Source: Physcia stellaris (Eukaryota; Ascomycota; Lecanoromycetes; Caliciales; Physciaceae). From it: a DNA stretch of 64,000 bases. The notes under the pieces are model-generated. The model was given only the letters and a program-made list of their open reading frames with translations, was not told the DNA's origin and did no database searches. The position numbers and the translations under genes are program-made. Each line of letters opens with the position of its first letter. Within the stretch, counting starts at the first letter, position 1. Of this stretch, positions 1-10,573 are shown in pieces. The stretch spans positions 620,001-684,000 of the forward strand of contig JABSSW010000019.1 in assembly GCA_018902385.1 (NCBI GenBank), written 5' to 3'.

Positions 1-438
1 CGGTATGAATGCAAGGAGAGCCAACTTGAACGCGGATATGAGACTGTATTAGGGAAAGAATTTCAGCTGCGCAAATCGTTGATTCGCGAACTTGCGATAT
101 CCATGGGTGGAGAATGATACTCGATTGGGGATGAGCTCCAAAAGGCAAGGAAACACCTTTTTGGAAAGCTCCGAGGTGACATTATCGAAGGATTGTAGTG
201 TTCAAGTATTGCAAAACGTTGGCTTGAACCAAAGGTTCCTACTCCGTACCACTCGGTTTTTGAAGTTTGATGAATGGAGGTAGAATGCTAAGCCCTGATG
301 ACTCAGCAATAGCCTTCAATGGTCTGATTGGCTCCTCGCTCCATCATCGCCTTTCCAAAAGCACATCACCACTTTCGACCTAGATTGGACACCTACCACG
401 ACTGATCGAAGCTATACTAATCTCCATTCCGTCTTACC
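1..438. other. Upstream region of qcr10
   Basis: I see no supportable gene here. The longest plus-strand frame (92-283) resembles nothing I recognise. The segment ends in the presumed promoter and leader of qcr10. Confidence 0.4.
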
Positions 439-1088
439 ATGGTGCGTATACGTAATATCCGCTCAATGAATGACTCTGCATCTCAGGACTGACCTTTCTG
501 AAGGTTCAAGGTCAGCATGGCGTGGGGACATGGGTCCAAAAGCCCGATTATCAAACCTACAAATCACCCTATGGACCAAAGTACGCTATGTCTCTTGCTT
601 CACCCTCGCAGATTGATATCGGATAGATGCAAGGAAAGAGGCTGATAGGGGATCTTGTGCAACACAGCTACCGGATAGGCCGCAACTTCCATGGCATTAG
701 TGCTGGGAGGGCGCTCAAATTGTACGTCAACCTTCCCTCAACGCTCAGCTCTGGACTGCTCCTGTTATATGGGTACTCGCGATATTTAAGAAGACTGGCT
801 TATTCGTCTCTGGCAATAGTGGCATCACAGCGGCCTCCTTCGGTGTCGTTGGTGGAGTATTTGCGCTACAGTTCTTCTCCGAGGTGCCCAAGGTGCGGAG
901 GGATATAATGCAGGTATGTCTCATGCACTTTGAAGGTTGCGGGGCGATGAAAGCTAAGAGGCCACAAGAAATTGCCAATCATAGGAGAATATTTTGAGAG
1001 AGAGGTGCCGCCGAGTGATAATGTGAGTGACCAAGAAATAAGATTAGCCGTGAAAGGCAGTGCTGACACCATCTCGTAGCCGTTCTAG
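439..1088 (+). CDS. qcr10: Cytochrome b-c1 complex subunit 10 (QCR10), six exons
   Basis: Small single-pass subunit of mitochondrial respiratory complex III. The exons I infer are 439-441, 504-580, 668-721, 820-913, 969-1022 and 1080-1088, and the phases close exactly to give 96 residues. The reading begins MVQGQHGVGTWV, continues through YGPNYRIGRNFHGISAG, then a glycine/alanine-rich hydrophobic membrane segment ending GVFALQFFSEVPKVRRDI, and finishes GEYFEREVPPSDNPF. This is the order of fungal QCR10: matrix-side N-terminus, one helix, a P-K-V-R-R-D-I loop and a short acidic tail. The first coding exon is only the ATG and the last holds just two codons plus the stop. It converges with the PDI-like gene 333 nt away. 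Family assignment is by motif recall; no alignment was run. Confidence 0.9.
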
Positions 1089-1421
1089 AATGCTGGTATT
1101 GCACGGTGGGAGCTCGATGCTGTTTCTTCACAGCCATTCCATCCTGCCGCGTTAGATGAGAAACCTGTGTACATATGTAGTAAAGTTTCCCTTTCTGGAA
1201 GATCCTTAACATACGGAACGTCTCCCTCACAGAATGGGATGTTCAGAAATTACGCAGCAGTGTGTGGCGAATTCTCGAAATTTCGCTACAAAGCCTCAAA
1301 CGACAACCTAAGAACGCCTTTCGCCCCCAAATATGTGAATAGAGATACATAGTAATGACAATGAAGGGGACCGCGAGTCCACGACCGTAAGCTGGTCGTA
1401 GATCCAACTTTCACATAGGCG

Positions 1422-3806
1422 TCAATCTGCCTTTCCATAACCTCCACCGTTCAAAAGTCCCTCTTTACCATCCAGTTGGAAGAAGCCGCCTGTGCCGCCT
1501 TTCGTCCGGCGCATTCTCTTCTTCCCCCAATAACTTCCTCCAAGACCAATCCCAAGTAATACCCCTATAGATATCCAAGGGTGGTGTGAGAAGGGGCCTG
1601 TCACCATGAAGAAGATTTGCTGAAGAAACCCCGTGCTTGACTTTGAGCTTAATTTCGACGAACCTGAGACAACTTCCTTCAGAGTCTCGAGGATCGAGGT
1701 GCGCGAAGGCACGATGTACGCCCCTGACTCGGTGGTGTCCCAGAAACGATGATTCTGCAAGGTCAGCACATTTGATATCACAAAGGTGACTAGATAGCAC
1801 TTACGTCTTCGTCATTGATAATGACCCGTTCACCGTTGCTCACATCGATGCCGTACGTTTGTCTAATCCATCGTTCCCAGAATACACCATCGACCCAAGC
1901 AAAACCAACTTGCTTTTTGTCTTCTTCACGGATATTGATCTGCATGCTCTTTGCAACGCGCAAAGCTCGTTGGTCACCTCGATCCTCGGCTTCTTCAAGC
2001 CGCAACTGCTTAGCGTCTCTGAGCTCTTGACGCTCCTGTTGGAAGTTGTGGGTTTGCTTCTCCATCCAATCCAGCGCGGCGTTTTTAATCTCTCGTTTAT
2101 CGAGTACAAATTCATCCGCACGCTCTCGAGAAAGTATTCCTAGTACAACGAATTTGCCAGCCATTATCTCGCGTGCATTTGATGCTGTAAGTTCTGGTAC
2201 TAAAGGAAGCCAGACAGACTGCATCCAACCCAAGACTGCCCGGAAATCACGCATGTCCCGTGGTGACAGAGCATTGTAGTAGCTAGCTCTACCGTCCCTT
2301 GAAACCACAAGTCGAGGCCATGTTGAAATCCTGAATCGCTCCGCAAGCACTGAGCTATCTGTCTTCACAATCTTTGCATGACCAACCAAGCTGAGGGTGA
2401 GCCTATCTAGAGCTTCAAAGTCCTCGGACGTAGTTGCGTGGTCGTAGAAGTATAGGAATATTACTTCTTCGGTCTCTTCCATCTCCTTGAATGTTGCGGC
2501 GTCCACATCAACCACCCCTTTACCAATATCGAGAGCCTTTTTAGCGTATGAGACAAGATCCCCAAGGCCTCTTAGTCCGTCGTATTCGACGCGCTCTCCT
2601 CCACGGAAGAAGTGAATTGTCGGATACGCCCTCACGCGGACATCTTTGCAGAGCCTTGGTTCTGCATCGCAGTTGACTTCTCCAATGTTCAGCTTGCCTT
2701 GCAATTCTTTCGACATTTGAAGCCAGCTGGGCGCTAGAGCTTGACAATGGTGGCACCATGGAGCGTAGAATTTGACGAACCAGGGGTCCTGCGTGTTCGT
2801 CACAAGCTTCTGGAAGCTTTCCTGATTCAACGATACCGAGGTTCCGATGGGATTAGGGGTCAGATGCGACTTGGACGGCCTCTTGGGTACCTTGGTAATG
2901 CGGTCCTTAGCCGTGGGTGTCTGTGTGCCTTCAGCATCTGCAGCGCTTGCGATGACATTATGCTTTGATCCTGCAGCAGCGCCAGCAACAACATCTTTAT
3001 CTTTAGCAAGTAGCTTCTCTGGCCCCGCACCTGTATCAACCTCTGTCGCTCCGACCTCCGGGAGTTTGGGACCATCTTTTGGTCTTGAGCCTGGTCGTAT
3101 AGTCTCCAGAGTCTCTTCGACGAATCCGCTCAACCCTGCCATATCTTTGTGGCCCTCGAATTTCTTCACAAATTTCCCATCCTTGAATAACGAAAAGGTC
3201 GGGAAGGCTGTAACATCATGTTTGTTGCAAGCGTCTCCAAATGCTATGCAGTCCAAAGAGGCAAAATGAAAGTCGTAGTATCGATGGAATGAGTTCAAGC
3301 CAGTCTGCTTTTCTGGGGATTTTGAGGCTGTGACAGGTTTCGAGGTCTAAAAAGGTATCAGACTGTTCTGGACACCCTCCCGCAATAGACCACCTACGTA
3401 GTAAAATTCGTACAATGTTTGCCATGTAGGTGCAATCGCTATGCAGTGGTGACAGTAAGGCGAGTAGTGTTTTACAAACCTTCAAGCACTGTCTGTTAGG
3501 ATCCCCAGCCGCCAGTGTTAGATTACCAAGTAAGGAGACTTACCAGTATCCGTCCTTTATATCCTTGTCGAAATCATCCCCATTCAGCTCCTTCATTGGA
3601 GGTACTTTTATACCATTAAATTTTGTCGACTCGTCAGAGATCGCCTCGCTATTTGTGGCTCCAGCAGCAGCCCCCGCATCTTTTGGTCCACCTTTTGTCT
3701 CTGAAAGCACATCGTCTACTGTGCTCAGCTTATGTTGGGAGTCTTGCGTCAATGCCGGTGGCAGAAGGGCTAGCGCAACGAGTGCGCTTGATAATATAAA
3801 GCGCAT
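1422..3806 (-). CDS. Membrane-anchored protein disulfide isomerase-like protein (two thioredoxin domains)
   Basis: Four exons (3806-3544, 3479-3398, 3346-1805, 1754-1422) join in phase to about 739 residues. A signal peptide (MRFILSSALVALALLPPALT) starts the protein. Thioredoxin domain 1 has C97-H-H-C100 and domain 2 has C313-H-H-C316, each followed by an alanine-proline stretch typical of PDI folds. The C-terminal exon carries a hydrophobic helix near residues 688-707, then a basic cytosolic tail. There is no HDEL/KDEL ending, so ER residence probably depends on the membrane anchor, as in yeast Eps1-like PDIs. It likely oxidises or isomerises disulfides of secretory proteins. CHHC replaces the usual CGHC in both sites. 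Divergent from homoserine kinase across 760 nt. The PDI call is firm; orthology to EPS1 is inference. Confidence 0.88.
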
Positions 3807-4566
3807 TGGGAGGTAGTGTACGCCTGCAGCGGCCCTTGTGGATGTTGCCGCCTCTCAGTAGTTTGCCGATATTGAAATTGATGGTCTTCGCTATCATTGA
3901 TACCACGAACCGGGAACTTCTGGCTGGTTCAGATAAGGGAAGAGTCGGTCCTAAGTGTCCAAATGTAGCGAGAGACGCTGGCTACGACACTTGATACTTG
4001 ATCTCTACGCCGAATTTACAAGATAGGTACGTAGTAAGGTATGACTTCCTTACGACTCACGTGACCATTGGAAACTCTCCGAGCTTGGCTCTGCCAAGAG
4101 GTTAGTACGGGCAAACATCACCAAAGTCCACCAACATTCAGAGTTCTCTTGTGCGGTGTGGAAAATAGGACAGATTTTGGATCGCTTGTTTTACGTCCCA
4201 TAATGTATCTGTGTATCTGCCTACTCGCCCGAGACAGCATCACGCGCGAAGTGATGTGAACAGATCGTAATCCGACTTGGGGAAAAATCAATTCAGAGAT
4301 CAATTCACATCACATACGATTATCCCGTATCTGATTCCCCTAAAACTTAATTCTGCAAGTGATCTGATAATGTATATATACTTCGCATTCGAACCCTGAT
4401 TGATGTTTAAGTATTCCAGTTCGTTGAGGATCTCCTTGTCCTGCGCGTCTCAACATTTCTCGCTGATACTTTCAACACAGGCTATTGCGATAGTAAACTT
4501 GAAGAATTGTTAAGCCTTCAGCTTCTGAGCGTTGTGCAAAGTTTCCCCTGCTGATGATAAATCGCA
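3807..4566. promoter_or_regulatory. Divergent promoter region between the PDI-like gene and thr1
   Basis: 760 nt with no coding frame I can support. It holds an E-box CACGTG at 4058-4063 and an eight-base TATATATA at 4373-4380, the latter 190 nt before the homoserine kinase ATG. The roles are inferred from position only. Confidence 0.45.
4373..4380 (+). promoter_or_regulatory. Candidate TATA box of thr1
   Basis: TATATATA lies about 190 nt upstream of the thr1 start codon in an AT-rich stretch. The distance allows a leader of normal length. No transcript evidence is available. Confidence 0.35.
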
Positions 4567-5758
4567 ATGGCTAAGAAAAAGATCAGGGTACCAGGTTCGA
4601 GCGCGGTCAGTCAAGTTGGTCTCTTAGGCCCATGATGGGTCTGCTGTATCAAATTATCGTCCTGAACAATAACACTGATTTCATAGGTTACTTCAGAACT
4701 TAGGCCCAGGTTTCGATGTATTTGGCCTTGCTCTCAGAAGCCCACCTTCTGCCTCTCGAGGATGTGCGATCTTGGAACTGCAGGTAGAAGAACTGCAGGT
4801 AGAGGAACTTCCCCAGAGAACTTTCGCTCCATTGAACTGCGAGATCGAATGCGAGGGTGAAGGTGCCGAAACCTTGAGCTGTGCTCCTGACAAAAATTTG
4901 ATCACCAAAGTCGCGCTCTATGTGCTTCGGTGTCACGGCATTCACGCATTCAAGGTTCCCACTAGAGTGCGGATTATCAATTCTATTCCACTCAGCCGCG
5001 GATTAGGGAGCTCAGCTGCTGCGGTTGTAGCTGGGGTGAGTCTTGCAAACGAAGTAGGCCGCTTGAACTTGTCGAAAGACAGGATGTTCGACTACTCCTT
5101 GATGGTTGAACGTCACCCGGATAATATCGGCGCGGCTTGTTTTGGCGGATTTGTTGGGACCTTTATGAAGACGCTTTCTCCCGCAGATACAGCCCGCATA
5201 GAGATTCCACTTAGCGAAGTATTACCCGAGCTTTCTGGAGGTATAGACACCGGCCAGTTACCTGTCCATGAGCCACCTCACGCCATTGGAAGTTACCACC
5301 AGTTCCGATTCAATACGGAAATCAAGGCTGTGGTTGTTGTCCCAGGCTTCAAACTCGACACAGCAGAAGCGAGAGGGCGTCTACCGGGTAGCTACAGCCG
5401 AGAAGACGCTGTGTTCAATTCTCAACGCAGCGCGTTGCTTCCTGTCCTACTTGGCGAAAGTCCACCAAATCCAGCCAAAATCTCCGAAGCCATGAGGGAT
5501 CGACTCCATCAACCATATCGAGCTGCTTTGGTCCCGGGGATCGCAAAGGTCCTTGACAGTGTCAAGCACGATAGATACCCCGGCCTACTCGGAGTATGTC
5601 TGAGCGGAGCAGGCCCAAGCATTCTAGCACTTGCAACATCTAATTTTGAGAAAATAGCGAAAGCTATCATCACCATACTATCAGCTGCGCAGGACATTCA
5701 TTGTGACTGGCAAGTCCTTGAGCTAGCTCCAGAAGGAGCCACAGTTGAGGATATGTGA
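4567..5758 (+). CDS. thr1: Homoserine kinase (GHMP kinase family)
   Basis: Catalyses ATP-dependent phosphorylation of L-homoserine, the step before threonine synthase. Exon 1 is 4567-4605 and exon 2 is 4697-5758; the 91-nt intron interrupts the N-terminal GSSANLGPGFD motif, and the joined product is 366 residues. The ATP-binding glycine/serine loop GLGSSAAAVVAG is intact, and the C-terminal region contains GVCLSGAGPSILAL, as expected for GHMP kinases. The start was moved to 4567 because the first exon supplies the conserved MAKKKIRVPGSSA. An unusual 15-nt tandem repeat (about 4777-4806) encodes ELQVE twice, close to the variable loop after the N-terminal strand. Length is normal for fungal THR1. 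Confidence 0.93.
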
Positions 5759-6488
5759 GATTTCCAACAGCAGCGAAAAAGCTGTCGTCAAATTCACACG
5801 ACTATTTGACAGATATGATCAAAGAACGAATGGGGCTCTGGCTAAAGTCGTTCATATTAAGGATAATAATACTATCGAAAATTACTCCAAGGACCGTTGG
5901 GAAATCCTTATCAGTGTCACTTGATAGCTACAACTCTGTCTTGCATGTCGTATCCGGAGCTGGGACTCACGATGAGCTGGTTCTCCGCATGCATGACTCA
6001 TCATCATGCATGCACCAGTCCGTTTTCGAGAAGGTGTACTTAAGTACATTAAGGTACAGACCCACTCGCCTCGAACACACCTGAGCATCGAAAGGAATTG
6101 AACACATGATAGGCCGACTTCGGAATGAAATCAATCTTAAAGGTTTTTGCATCTCACACACAGTCATATATCATCCTAAGATAGACTTTGGCATTTTCAT
6201 TATTATCTACTTCCTTTAGGTACTCATTTCTGTCCGAAGCGAGTGACCTTCAACGGCGACGTCTGCACACATCATCTACTCGGTAATGCCAGCTCCGTTA
6301 AATATAGCTCAGGATTTCTTAGAGAGCAAAGTCCGTCATCAATTTTGGACCCTAGTAGCCTCGTTCCGCCAGGTCAAGTAAGGCTTGTGTGGTGGGTAAG
6401 TATTTTCTGATTGGAATAGCAGAGACACCGCACAGCATTTTAGTACTCCTTGGTGAACCTTGTCTAGCAACGGGTAAGAAATTGCACA
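5759..6488. other. Intergenic region thr1 - glycosyltransferase
   Basis: No supportable gene. It includes an inverted repeat GCATGCAT (5988-5995) / ATGCATGC (6007-6014) whose spacer contains TGACTCA (5994-6000), the consensus of Gcn4/CPC-1-type bZIP factors. It lies 3' of thr1 and about 490 nt before the next start codon. Confidence 0.35.
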
Positions 6489-7726
6489 ATGGAGTCCCAT
6501 GTATATCCAATCCCAACCGGTGTCCATGTCATTCCCGATCGACTCCTCGACCTACGCTCAGATGACGAAATTGACAAGGAGCTCCTCGAGCCTAAACCGG
6601 TATTTGACGAGAAAAATATCTGGTTCTTCTGGCACAGCGGCTACTCCGCTATGCATCCCTACTCGCAGCGCAACGTCCGCGCCTGGCACCGCCGTTTCTC
6701 CCGTCAAGGCTGGACTATCCGCGTCCTCGACCGACTACCCACCTCCCCACTGAACATAGCCAATTACCTCGACGTGGACGATCCGAGTACTTTCCCTCAC
6801 GCCTTCATCGATGGTACGATAGGTGGCGACTATGCGCCGCAACACACGTCGGACCTCGTCCGGTGGCCATTGCTGCTCAAGTACGGTGGTGTATACGCCG
6901 ATGTCGGACTAATGCAGATAGGGGACTTGGACCGTCTGTGGAGTGAGACGGTCGGAAATGCGGAGTCACCGTTCGAGGTCATTTCCTACGACATGGGCGC
7001 TCTCACCAATGGTTGTCGCTCATTGGCGAACTACTTCCTAGCCGCTAGTCGTGATAATCCGCTGTTTGAACGATGTCACCAGCTTCTGCTGCGATTGTGG
7101 GCTGAGGGTGGTGGGAAAACGAGTACTGACGGGATGCACAAAAGTCCCCTATTAAAGGGGTCCCACTTTTGGGGGGAGGATTTACGATCGAAGAGGAAGG
7201 GAGGACGATCGGGACGGAAGAAGCACAAATGATGTTGACAGATTACATTATTCAAGGGCAAGTATTGACGATGGTGATGGGACTTGTTGACGAAGAGACC
7301 GGCTGGGATGGGCCGAGATATGTTGCGAAGCATGTGTTCGCCATCGACTTCATGGTGGGCGCGCAACTCATCAATGAGATTACTACGTGGGACGGACGAA
7401 AAGCTTTCCATTTATTGTCACTATCGCTCCCCCCTGAAGATGGTGCGGTGGCGACGGAGGAGCAGAGGCAGGCAAGAGAGATAGTGGAGTCATGCCTGAA
7501 GAAAAGTTTTGGAATCAAGTTGGCTCATGGACTGATTATCAGGATAATGGGAGATACACTGGGGTCATTGTGGAGAAAGCATGAAGGATCGGACAACATC
7601 CCAGGGACGTTCGCACATTGGTTGAGGCATGCGACATTGTATTGGACTCAGGGTGAGCTTCCTCTACCTGTGGAATATGAGGTTATGCAAACAATAAAGC
7701 GAGGTCCACTTCTGGCCGAGGGATAG
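6489..7726 (+). CDS. Caps_synth-type glycosyltransferase, frame broken near 7157
   Basis: The N-terminal reading (6489 to about 7157) shows the features of capsular-polysaccharide-synthesis/GT32-like transferases: IWFFWHSGYSAMHPY, a TSDLVRWPLLLKYGGVYADVG segment equivalent to the DxD region, and TSTDGMHKSPLLKG. The continuation VPLLGGGFTIEEEG onward to 7726 lies in a different frame. Restoring the family-like order needs one more base in the GGGG run at 7157-7160. A 50-nt intron (7108-7157, donor gtggtg, acceptor aaag, branch-like tactgac) would also repair the phase, but it would remove the conserved GMHKSPLL stretch. The substrate is unknown. There is no signal peptide, and I see no clear membrane anchor. 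I read it as one gene of about 412 residues with a lesion or sequencing error. Confidence 0.7.
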
Positions 7727-8752
7727 CTGGATTTATGACGGTCTAAACACCCTGCCAAACAGGCAATCTATCCAATCCTTTCGACACTGTCATCTTGCTA
7801 CATTACCTCGAGCATTTCTAAATCCATTTATGTTTCTCGACTCATCCGAAAACTGGCCAGAATAGCCAAACGATCCACAGTATTTTACTCAGCAACAACT
7901 TGACGCCCCTTTCGCTAGCCATACGCTAGTTATTTTCTTTATCTCTATTATTGATGCTCTCTATATTAGCTCGACTTTCCTCACGAGTAAAGAGGTTGCT
8001 GACACTCCGTCAATAAGCTTGTTGAGGACAACATTCGACTGTTCAGTAGTAGGGCAATCCGATCCAACATGGCTCGACTCACAAGTAGGGACGATTACTT
8101 TCAATGAATCGGCGATACCAGACCGGAAGTACACGTCCTTGTGGTAAATTGCGACTGCTAATTCGCTAAATAAAGATGCGCTGATGGGAACAGCAGGCGA
8201 TACGACACTACATAACAATGCATTTTCTCGGCTTGACTTATGGAGCGTCGTCATCGCTTGCGATGCGTAGCTCTACTTCTACACTACCATTGAGGATCAG
8301 AGACAGATCCGAAAACGTCTTAAACCCAGACTAGGGAAATCTGCTATACACGATCGTGCTTGTTGGGAAGTGATACTACATCAAGGAACGAGTCAAAAAT
8401 TCATAGACCAGGACAGGTGTGTGAGTATCTCGTTAGCTATGCGCGTGATGTATGAGCACTCGCGAGGATTTGTAGACAATAGGTTCCCGGGTGTCTTTAT
8501 CTTCAATGCTCAGACCCGTTGACACTGAGCTGTATCACACGAAGTTCTTTGATACAGTGTGTGATAAAAGGTCGCTGGTGGTGTTGGGAGGCAGAGAGCA
8601 CAGATCACCTACAGAGATAAGTTTCTCGTCACATCTTTGAGTTGTTCCGTTATTTCTCCCTTTAAATCTAGAGCAGACCTAAAACATCGATTGATCTCTT
8701 TTATTTCCCAGCCGATCACCTACAGCTACCACACTTCAAGTATCGAAACAAA
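7727..8752. other. Intergenic region before the MYND gene
   Basis: About 1 kb without a supportable gene. It contains a short inverted repeat TATCACAC/GTGTGATA near 8533-8567. A 97-codon minus-strand frame (7961-8254) has no recognisable motif and was not called. Confidence 0.35.
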
Positions 8753-9715
8753 ATGGCCCGAAGTGCGATCACATCTTCGCAGGCTCAATCTTTTGGTGTG
8801 TCAAATGATATCCGGTATGGCTTGTGGACTCCTATTCCATTGTCAAAGTTGAGGAAGAAACACCTTTGCAATGTTAGCGAACGACTCCTCTTCAGCCCAG
8901 AGATCTATATGTCCGGCCAAGACATCGATATAGGCCGCACAGATAACCATACACCCAGCCCAGACATCGATACCTTCTGGTTGACAAAAGCAACATCTCA
9001 ATTTAATCTCCTACCCGGCAAGGCCAACCTCCAGTACCAACACTGGTTCCTCTCGAAGTATTGCAAGGCAAATCTTTCACCCTTCCTCAGCGTCCAAGCA
9101 GCCGAGTTCAGCTATCGCCAATTCAACAAAGGTGAAGCGTCCTTGATCAAATGCAAGAAATATACCTGCAGCCAATGCAAGAAGACTATGGCGACGACCG
9201 TGGTTTTTCTCCCTGAATCAATGCACAAGAACTCGTTGCTGAACATTCACGGGACAGCCTATGCTGTCTGCAGGAGCGATATCTGCCGCCAACAGCTGCA
9301 CTACCGCATCCTAGACAAGGGCAAGTATCTTCACGGGGTCGTTGTCGAGCCAGCACGCCACTACGCGCTTGAGGCGGACTCCATGTGTGTGGGCTGCAAC
9401 GAGCGGACCGCCTCAAAGATCTATGAAGCACCCCTTATCGATCTTTCCCAGGCACGGCCGCACATCAAGATGTCAGCTTGCCCCGTATGCGATCATGAAG
9501 AGTGCAAATTGAAGGCAACCAACTTTTTGAGATTTGGACCTGATCATGGGACTCGATCAGTATTGGATGGGACCAAGAGGTGCACTGCCTGTTGGGCACT
9601 TCCACACGGGGTGGAGATGGTCTGTGGAGGGTGTAAGAAGGCGAGATATTGTACGAAGGACTGCCAGAAGGCGCACTGGAAGGAACATAAGGCGAAATGT
9701 GGTGCTTCGAAATGA
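8753..9715 (+). CDS. MYND-type zinc finger protein
   Basis: Single-exon gene of 320 residues. The C-terminus (about residues 277-317) holds a MYND finger: CTAC, CGGCKKARYCTKDC, then the HWKEHKAKC end, the usual C-C-C-C-C-C-H-C order. Further cysteine pairs upstream (CSQC, CVGC, CPVC) suggest one or two more zinc-binding knuckles in the middle. MYND domains normally mediate protein-protein contacts, often in transcription or signalling; the partner here is unknown. The ATG at 8753 is the first in frame and follows AACAAA. The predicted protein has no signal peptide or membrane segment. Family is certain, specific role unknown. Confidence 0.82.
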   Translation: MARSAITSSQAQSFGVSNDIRYGLWTPIPLSKLRKKHLCNVSERLLFSPEIYMSGQDIDIGRTDNHTPSPDIDTFWLTKATSQFNLLPGKANLQYQHWFLSKYCKANLSPFLSVQAAEFSYRQFNKGEASLIKCKKYTCSQCKKTMATTVVFLPESMHKNSLLNIHGTAYAVCRSDICRQQLHYRILDKGKYLHGVVVEPARHYALEADSMCVGCNERTASKIYEAPLIDLSQARPHIKMSACPVCDHEECKLKATNFLRFGPDHGTRSVLDGTKRCTACWALPHGVEMVCGGCKKARYCTKDCQKAHWKEHKAKCGASK

Positions 9716-10573
9716 GCCTCATGATGTGGTCACGATCAAAGGGTAACGATTCAGGTCTACATGGTGGTTGCATGGCTACATTGTTGTGTATGGAAGGTGC
9801 TGGTCAAAACCGAGTCAATGGTCAAAGCTGGCCACACAAATTGAGACCTTTAATCCTAAAGGTATTTACTCTACCTAGATTTCGTCCAATCTTATCAGTC
9901 ACGTGCCATCAGACAAGTACCGTGCCAAGCCTCGAGCCACTGATTCGTAAACGCCGTGCAGCGGTCTTCCTTTCTGGAGGTAACTTCCCGCTGTGATGTT
10001 TCTCAAAACATGTCTGCCCGGTGCCTAAGGTATCATAGGTCTGTGTGTTATTTGGATTCGGCGCGACACATTCGACTCTTAGTGGTGCTCCCAACGATTG
10101 GTCTTGAGCCGCCCATTCAAAATAAGTCATCGTCTCACCTTTACCGCCAACAGACTTCACACATTTGCGCAGGGCCAAACAGTAAGCTCAAATGGCTTCG
10201 CAAAGAGGTCGTCTAGTTTCAAAAGTATGGAGAAACTTCAAACGATAGCTCGAGCGTGAATGCTTTGGTGACGTATCCTGGAGCTTACTCTGTCACAGCA
10301 TTCCTTTGTTTAGACTCAGCGGCAAGACTTCACTCGAATGATCCCCAGGTGAACGGCAAGCATGCTTCCAGTGATGTCTATATGTGCTTCTTCGTTCTCT
10401 GTTCCTCTTTTCCTCAAGATTTTGCTTGGGTGATCTCGGTACAATAATATTCATCTTCTAAGTCTCGAAGCTGGGCTTCTTGTTTTTCCTTGACTTGCTC
10501 TACGAAGACTACTCGAATACCACTACAGCTTGCTTATTTCGCTTGTCCATCTCCCAAGCCGCATCTCACAGCT
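9716..10573. other. Intergenic region MYND gene - SUR7-like gene
   Basis: About 860 nt with no confident gene. A minus-strand open stretch around 9909-10178 has two or three cysteines and looks mildly protein-like, but it lacks an ATG and is bounded by a stop, so it is not called. Confidence 0.35.

Noticed and set aside
4388-4396. TTCGAACCC resembling a tRNA T-loop
   Set aside because: No matching acceptor stem, anticodon arm or A-box could be found around it on either strand.
7961-8254. Minus-strand ORF of 97 codons with a true ATG
   Set aside because: Two cysteines near PTCESSHVGSDC are suggestive, but there is no signal peptide, no family match and no supporting context.
9909-10178. Minus-strand open stretch reading through ETMTYFEWAAQDQSLG
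   Set aside because: It starts at a non-ATG codon four codons after a stop, and no upstream signal-peptide exon could be found. It could be a remnant or the last exon of an unseen small gene.
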